Source of the DNA: Astrothelium macrocarpum
Lineage: Eukaryota; Ascomycota; Dothideomycetes; Trypetheliales; Trypetheliaceae
Direction of reading: 5' to 3'
Length of the DNA stretch: 64,000 bases
NCBI GenBank assembly: GCA_021030915.1
Contig: JAGEMR010000126.1
Span: 1-64,000 of the forward strand
The notes beneath the pieces were generated by a model. That model ran no database searches. It saw only the letters and a program-made list of their open reading frames with translations, and was not told the origin of the DNA. Positions 58,080 through 64,000 of the stretch are shown here, piece after piece. A program made the translations under genes and the position numbers. Position 1 is the first letter of the stretch. Every line of letters starts with the position of its first letter.

Positions 58080-58841
58080 ATTTTTTTCTCTTCAAGGAGG
58101 CATGAGATATGTAATCGCTTCTACTACAAATTGATTGGAAGTATATCCTCAGGAAAAAGACTTGGGCGTTGTCGGAATAGGCGAACATGGTGAATAGCCT
58201 GTTTGCTTCCGTATTCTTGGTTACATGCATTCCAAAATTGTTGGTTTTCGGAGTTTGATAACGCGGGTCAAAGAAAGCAGTGAAGAAGGTAGCAAGTAGT
58301 GACTATGAAAGATAACGATTGATATTCCAGCGTGATTGACGGATTTTTAAAGCATGAATGTGAGGGTCTTGTGGTGAGTGAGGCTCAGAGCGAGAGGAAA
58401 GTTTTGTGTTATCGAGAGCATGTACAGTAGAAACTGGTGTCTGGACTTCACTACCACAGGCTGGAAAGCAGGAGCCGATGCCTATTAACATAGCACATAA
58501 TCAGAGGTCTCCTAAGGTACTTATGGCCCATTTAGTGCTTCATTCAATATCAAGCATGCGTCTCAGAAGATAGACTTCGAAAGGCGCCTCTGATAGTCAC
58601 ATACGGCAAGAGAATTAATTGTTTCCATGCTATCACTGGAACTGTGGTCTTCCTTGACATAATATGAAAGGATCCTTATCAAGTCCTGTAGTTTGTGGTT
58701 GATACTACGTGTCTACCGCATCAGATACCCTAGGCCTAGTACCATGCCTTGCTCGCCAAGATCGGTACCACGTTCTGTGTACAAAAACGCCCCATTAATA
58801 TACTTCTGCGTGATGACTTGGCGCACTACAAAAAGCCCATT
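58080..58841. other. Intergenic region, no supported gene
   Basis: The interval lies between two minus-strand genes. The short frames at 57979-58230 and 58303-58491 have no feature I recognise; one may be an upstream exon of the proline-rich gene. Confidence 0.4.
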
Positions 58842-60416
58842 CTAGTCATTGTTCTCTCGAGCCTCCCTCCAGTTCTTGGAGAGCCAAGGCTTGCTCCCAT
58901 CACGCTTCATTGGAGGAACATATCGTTCTGGACCGGTCGGACTTAGTCCTGGTCCAAAGCTCCCATCAGTATCTTCGTCAAACTCCTCTTCTTCGTCGTC
59001 ATCATATTCTTCTGCTTCTGCTGCTTCCTTTTCTTCCGGAGACATAGCGACTCTTGGGATGGAACCAGAAGCCATCAGTTCATTCGTTCTCCTGCGTCTG
59101 TCAGCCCTTGGGACGGAGCTCAGAAGTCTCCGCGCCCAAAACATGCCTTCTAGTCTGCGGCGTACACGATCAGATTCTGATGAAGCAACAGGGGTGACAG
59201 GCTCAGTAACTTCGAATGAAGTTGTCGTTGCTGGAGCCGTCGCTGGAGGATCTGGTAATTCAGGAGAATGAAAGTAATTTACCGGGGTAGAATCGGGTCC
59301 GATATTCGACCTTGAGGCTGCACGTTGATGTTCACGTCTGACGACCTGTCTATGGAGGGAGGCGTGGCGGCGGGAAGCTTGGGATTGCGCTGATAAACGA
59401 TGGTCTTGCAGAGACACTTCGGGTACCTGTTGGTGTTGTGCAATCACATGCTCGCTATCCCTTGGTAAGGCTCGTTGAGGTCTCAAAACGGAATCACGCC
59501 AAGCTTGTTGTTGAGCATGAAGTTCATGATCACTGGGAGAGACAAGAGGCCTTGGTTCGGTTTCGGGTGGCACACCGAAGGATTTAGCAGCGAGTGAAGG
59601 GATAAATGGCGGCTGTGGTGTCTGCGCTTCGAATTCGCTTGGCGGCTGTGTTGCAATTGGAGGGTTATGTGTTTGCGTCCGTACGTCAGGCTGGAAAGAC
59701 ATCCGCGTCTCCGAGTTCAAATTACCAGTAGCCGTAGAATTCTGTCCACTTGTTCCTCGGATACCTAGCCAGTCTGTTGCCTGATGAGAGTATCGACTAT
59801 TGCCAAAGGCTTGTTGCTCCAAAGCTCCCTTGATCATTTGCCAGGCCGAATAATCGGTTGAATCTTGCAAGCCCTGGATCTCAAGGTTGGCTTGTCGGGT
59901 GCGCCAGGCCATTATATCTTCTCGAGTTGCAGAGCGACCAACTGTGATCGATACATACCAATGTTCCCATACATCAATAGGAAGAGGGAAACGGTCTGCT
60001 GGCGATGCAAGACGCATAGTGCTGGGTTGAGTTGATGAGCCAGAATCTCCGAACCGTGTTTCGTGAGTTCTTTCCAGCCAGGCATGCCGTAGAGTCTTAT
60101 CATTGAGATTTTTTGATAGGAAGGCAGGAGGATTTGGGTTTTGGGGTTCCATTGTTTGATACAGAGGACCGATAGCAAAGCAAAATTTGGGTTGTGGCAA
60201 TAAGCGAAGACCGTTTGGGAGGGTTTTAAAGTAAAAGTAGTCCGCCGTTCGTGACAGCGAAACACGCACGTGAGGAACATGGAAGAACCAGCATAACTGT
60301 TGCTCAAATGTAACACGATGATTCGGAGAGATGCTCTCCCAGTACATCCCCAGTCTCAGGCTCGCTTTGCTGTGTGTTGAGTCATCCCTGGTGATAAACA
60401 CAAATTCCCGTGTCAT
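58842..60416 (-). CDS. Uncharacterised disordered protein with acidic C terminus
   Basis: The frame of 524 codons starts at an ATG; Met89 (about 60152, MEPQNPNPPAFL) is an alternative start. The N-terminal part has an aromatic, partly ordered segment (WFFHVPHVRVSL, YFYFKTLPNGLRLL) and later FPLPIDVWEHWYVSITVGR. The middle is rich in Gln, Ser and Arg. A second ordered island is VRRRLEGMFWARRLLSSVPRADRRRR, followed by AEAEEYDDDEEEEFDED and PPMKRDGSKPWLSKNW. No family or motif is recognised. The gene needs no intron. It is tandem with the NRDE gene upstream on the same strand. Confidence 0.6.
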   Translation of the reverse strand: MTREFVFITRDDSTHSKASLRLGMYWESISPNHRVTFEQQLCWFFHVPHVRVSLSRTADYFYFKTLPNGLRLLPQPKFCFAIGPLYQTMEPQNPNPPAFLSKNLNDKTLRHAWLERTHETRFGDSGSSTQPSTMRLASPADRFPLPIDVWEHWYVSITVGRSATREDIMAWRTRQANLEIQGLQDSTDYSAWQMIKGALEQQAFGNSRYSHQATDWLGIRGTSGQNSTATGNLNSETRMSFQPDVRTQTHNPPIATQPPSEFEAQTPQPPFIPSLAAKSFGVPPETEPRPLVSPSDHELHAQQQAWRDSVLRPQRALPRDSEHVIAQHQQVPEVSLQDHRLSAQSQASRRHASLHRQVVRREHQRAASRSNIGPDSTPVNYFHSPELPDPPATAPATTTSFEVTEPVTPVASSESDRVRRRLEGMFWARRLLSSVPRADRRRRTNELMASGSIPRVAMSPEEKEAAEAEEYDDDEEEEFDEDTDGSFGPGLSPTGPERYVPPMKRDGSKPWLSKNWREARENND

Positions 60417-60597
60417 TTACATTCTTTGAGCAAAAGTCTGAACAGACTCTTTTCTCCCTTTCCACACATTGGGTGTGACTGACAGAGCCGCTTGTTGCTC
60501 ACCGGCCGAGTCAAGCCATGGAAGCGTTATGAATTTCCTCAGATATCCGGATGCGCAATGGTAAATGTCGCCTAAGTCTGAGCATACCGGGCTTAGG

Positions 60598-61670
60598 CTA
60601 AAGTATAACTTGCTCACTATCGCAACCCGTCTCATTCTTGTCCAAATCGATTTTTAGCTGTGCTGACCTCGGAACATCAATTGAGAATTCGAACTTTCGA
60701 TCCGGCAATGTTCCTGCTAGCGCTCGACCCTTCTCGTCAAACAAAGATCGCTCAACAAAGACTATGCGATCCTGTCTATCCACGAGAATCACAGTCTGTC
60801 TTTGAGTGCCATAGGCAGTGTTTTCTGGCTCACTGATTTTTTGGCCATCCCTAGCGGCGGCGATCTCGTCAGCTGGTTCTCTGGAGCTTGCTTCCGGGCC
60901 AAACGCCGGAATAAAAATGCTCTTTCGCAATTGAAACATGTATGCTTCCCAGGTTTCATTCACTTTTCTTTGAGGCATATTATCTGTATTTAATATGCAG
61001 AACAATTTTTCGATGAGCTGAGCTTCGCTTGCCTTTTCATCGATACTGTCCTGAATCACCTGATTGAGTAGCCTCTCTCCCAGTGTGACCTTGGGCCAAG
61101 TTCGATCTCCATAATATGAATTACTTAGACCATGCGTCATATCCGGTCCAGTAGCAATCCACGTAACCCCAGCCAAGTCGGGAGTCCTATTAGAGATGAT
61201 AGCTAGCCCTGGGCTACGGCCGGAACCGAAAGCGTGAATTTGGCCAAGTACTAGGCTAAAGCCTCCCACATCCTCATCTCGGTACCCCTCCACGAGCCTT
61301 TGGGCAGATTCTGCAGTGCTTTCGAGAGACTCGGGAGAAGTAGTGAGGAATTCTTTGATGATCCCACCTCTGCTTCTGGATGCCTTTGGAATGTCACCTT
61401 CTTCTTTGAAGTTTGTCAAGACTGCAATGCGCCCTTGTTTAGTGACGCCCAGCCATGTCCCCCTTTCCACCCGCTCGAGGTCGTGACCACCAAGAACATG
61501 AGAATTTGGCGGTGACCACCAATCTGCAGCGGCTGTGGCGCGATTAACATATTCCTAAATTAGGGTTAGAAGACCATACGATTCCATATCAGAAACCTTC
61601 TTACATCACGATTGTTGATGAGTATTAGAGGGTAGTGTGGGTGCGTGGTAGTGATGAGAGCAATGCACAT
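60598..61670 (-). CDS. TANGO2/NRDE family protein
   Basis: Exon 1 (61670-61605) encodes MCIALITTTHPHYPLILINNRD; a 50-base intron (GTAAGA...TTTAG) leads to exon 2 (61554-60598) starting EYVNRATAAADWW. The splice falls inside the family's diagnostic NRDE motif and restores it. Further family elements are HVLGGHDLERVERGTWLGVTKQGRIAVLTNF, SRGGIIKEFLTT, YRDEDVGGFSLVLG and LSNSYYGDRTWPKV. The 340-residue length fits. TANGO2-type proteins are linked to secretory organisation and, more recently, to haem and acyl-lipid handling in mitochondria or cytosol; the biochemical role is unsettled. The exon 1 start is the first residue of the family. Confidence 0.92.
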
Positions 61671-64000
61671 TTTCAGATGAGATAGTGTAACTAGTGAAAG
61701 AAGGGCTGTTTGATTGCTTGTCTACATATGAACAATGACGTTGAGGGAAAGAAAGAAAAGATGGCAGAACAAAGAGCCTGCTCAAGGGCTGTCAACTAAC
61801 AATTCGATTTGAGTGTAGCAGTCAGCCAAGTAGCACTTCGAAACCTGAATGTAGGATTCTTGGTCTCTTCAGTATCAGAAAGAGGCTATTTCACAAAACC
61901 ATCTACGCAATAGGTCTTATTGCACATCTCTGAGCTGCGATTCAAGCCCACAGTTCGTGAACTGAAGGACGACTTGGCGGCTAAAGAGACTATTAGAGGT
62001 ATGGGGCAAGCTATCACAGAGTCGCCCAACTGCTTCCGTGGGTTTCCGAAAGGTGATGGGGCTCAATTGCTTGTTTTATAGCGTAGATGAGATTGTGCCA
62101 TCCCTGAACGTGAGAATTGGCGAATTTCGCTCAAGATGCTCGGGCCAACATCTGACACCTCGGCCCGAGAAACCACAAACGTCGTTCGACAAGTTAAACA
62201 CGAGCCATTTCAAAGCTAGTCGAGCTCTTTGGATTGAATTCAACTCTTTCCACGGATAGAAAAGACAAATTATACTCGAAACAAAGGTAACAAATTTGAA
62301 AACGATATTACTAAAGTTCGCCTCCTGCCATGTCTTTCTTCTCTGTCCGAACAAAGCTCTTTCGTTTGCGAAATTTCATTCAGAACGCTACCTAATTCTC
62401 TTCATCATAGATACCGACAGAATGACAGTCCCTATTTAGTCGGTACTTCAGTAACATTACCCTAACTCTGATAGCATAAGTGTACGAGGGTTTGATGCAA
62501 ATGGCTTTCGAAAGGGAATATCTATTATAAAGCAAGAAATAGCTGGAGACAATAATTAGGGCAAGTTAGATGTCACAACTGCAATGCAGCACACCCATCT
62601 TTCACCAGATTTTAATAAGGATTGAGGGGCGCATTTATGACCGCCGGGAATGAGATATACAAGTTGCATCTGGTCTCATCTCGAAAGCGTCTCGTGGGGA
62701 AAAGCCCACAATCTGGAGAGCAACGAAGACTACTCGAAAGGCTTGGAAAAATTGGATGAAGAGTTTCCAGAGAAGTGCTGACAATGGCCTATGAGGTTCT
62801 CAATTGTGCAGCAATTTCCAATTTCATGGGCTTGAGAATTTCAAGAGACCAACGTATCTCAAGCTAATGCCTCGCTAACAGGTGCGGTCCTTTCTCGAAA
62901 GCTTAATACAAGAGTTTGAAGAAATTGACAAGAAAACGGTATCGCATGAGTTTTGACGCGGTCAAACTCCGACAACCCAAAAAGTCCGCTTGACCAAGAC
63001 AATTATTCTCCATCACAACAGAGTTCTTTTGTACAATAGACCACATTCCCAAATATTCCAACCACAGCGACGCTCCGGTTCATACATTGCACATCAGAGG
63101 CGCCCAGACCGTTTTCTTGATGTATCTGGAAGATCCAAACGGCGAAGTAACGATTCGACTTCATTTACCCGCTGCTGGATGGAAGTTGGAGTGTCACCGC
63201 TGATTAACCGATCCTGCAATGATGAGGTATCATGAAGATAGTGCAAAAGCATCGAGTCGTTCGCGGTGTTGTGCTTCTCGCTACATCTCATCAATCAGCA
63301 AGTTGGTAATCGACGATGTGATTCATTACAACGCACCAAGATTGCTGGCTCGCTGCCGCTATGGAGCATCTGCTGACCTCAGTAGCCATCGGGCCAAGAG
63401 ATTGTCCGCTAAGGTACGCTACACAGTGCTTTTCATAGGTTAACCTGTTGTGCTGAAGCTCGGGATGGCCGGAGACTAGTCAAGATAGTTTTCGGGTTAT
63501 GCAATCTTTCAGCGGGATGCCAATGGACTGTACAGGTCACGTTGAAGGGGGTTCAACGTTTCTTCCTTCCAATTTTGCTTGGTAATAAGGCCATTGCGTA
63601 TGGTGGAACGTAGCTTGGTCCTTTATAGCCATGGCTAGACGCATTTGCGGTTTTACTTGGCTCATGTTTTGCGATCAATAGCAACTTTTGCTTCGCCTTT
63701 TAGAATTCGACGTTAACACGCTTTTGCGCAATTCATGTTCAGCGCAGGATCGAAGTCCACGTGACTTGATTATTAAGCTATGATAGTCAGTCAGGTATAG
63801 CTTAGGTACCTTATTCTATTCGCCAAACGTGTATCGCGGAGGTCCTCAATACCATATTGGGTCGGTGAATAGAATATGCCATTTGCTGAGTGACGCTCGC
63901 AAGAATGGTGCCATTCTTCATTAATGAGGGTCTCTCCAAAGGGTGCCGAGTGAATTATTTTCTTGCGGCCTGTGACAGTTCTAATTGCACAGACTGGTGC
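61671..64000. other. Terminal gene-poor region
   Basis: The promoter of the NRDE gene should lie just after 61670. Frames at 62038-62354 and 62990-63443, on either strand, are short; the minus-strand frame 63094-63294 has a short helix (IQQRVNEVESLLRRLDL) but no partner. No gene, repeat or RNA is supported. Confidence 0.4.

Noticed and set aside
1..64000. tRNA, rRNA and CRISPR
   Set aside because: I scanned for B-box-like GGTTCGANTCC with partners and for spaced direct repeats and saw none; a covariance-model search would be decisive.

Overview
The window reads as nuclear DNA of a filamentous ascomycete (Pezizomycotina). Genes are split by short introns, mostly 50-100 bases, with GT..AG ends and CTAAC/CTGAC-like branch sites. 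Several gene families are typical of these fungi (rhodopsin-like membrane proteins, NACHT-ankyrin STAND proteins, serine/threonine-rich GPI proteins). One Fot1/pogo-type transposon has become extremely AT-rich in the way RIP (repeat-induced point mutation) produces. I could not fix the species; the proteins suggest Leotiomycetes, as an impression only. Exon models were built by hand from ORFs, splice sites and remembered family sequences; the lengths given come from those models and add up to whole codons.

Layout. 0-6.5 kb, accessory: a mucin-like membrane protein, a galactose oxidase-type copper-radical oxidase, and a decaying rhodopsin-like gene. 8.8-25 kb, mostly housekeeping: biotin-protein ligase, COA4, MGM101, an MFS sugar transporter, an asteroid/XPG-type protein, a small mitochondrial-looking protein, a large conserved membrane protein, ARPC5 and a REEP/TB2-DP1 protein. 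26-30 kb, decaying: an MFS transporter gene with a scrambled 3' half and a membrane coiled-coil gene with an in-frame stop. 30.6-35.5 kb: a GPI-anchored wall protein, a DUF2458-like protein, a COX14-like assembly factor and a cysteine-rich secreted/membrane protein.

36.6-50.8 kb is the most interesting stretch. An uncharacterised gene is split by a 2,167-base Fot1-like transposon inserted at a TA dinucleotide. Removing the element and one TA joins the two halves in frame, and the whole model is a multiple of three. Next come a second protein resembling a retropepsin fold, a small helical protein like the N-terminal region of STAND proteins, and a 1,518-residue NACHT-ankyrin STAND protein. This could be a self/non-self recognition (heterokaryon incompatibility) neighbourhood, but that is inference.

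51.5-61.7 kb: an amino-acid/GABA/choline-type permease, a nucleolar RRM protein, two uncharacterised disordered proteins and a TANGO2/NRDE protein. The last 2.3 kb contain no gene I can support. Nuclear genes for mitochondrial proteins are common here (COA4, MGM101, COX14-like, the 18.4 kb protein), but nothing shows that they are co-regulated. I saw no tRNA, rRNA or CRISPR.
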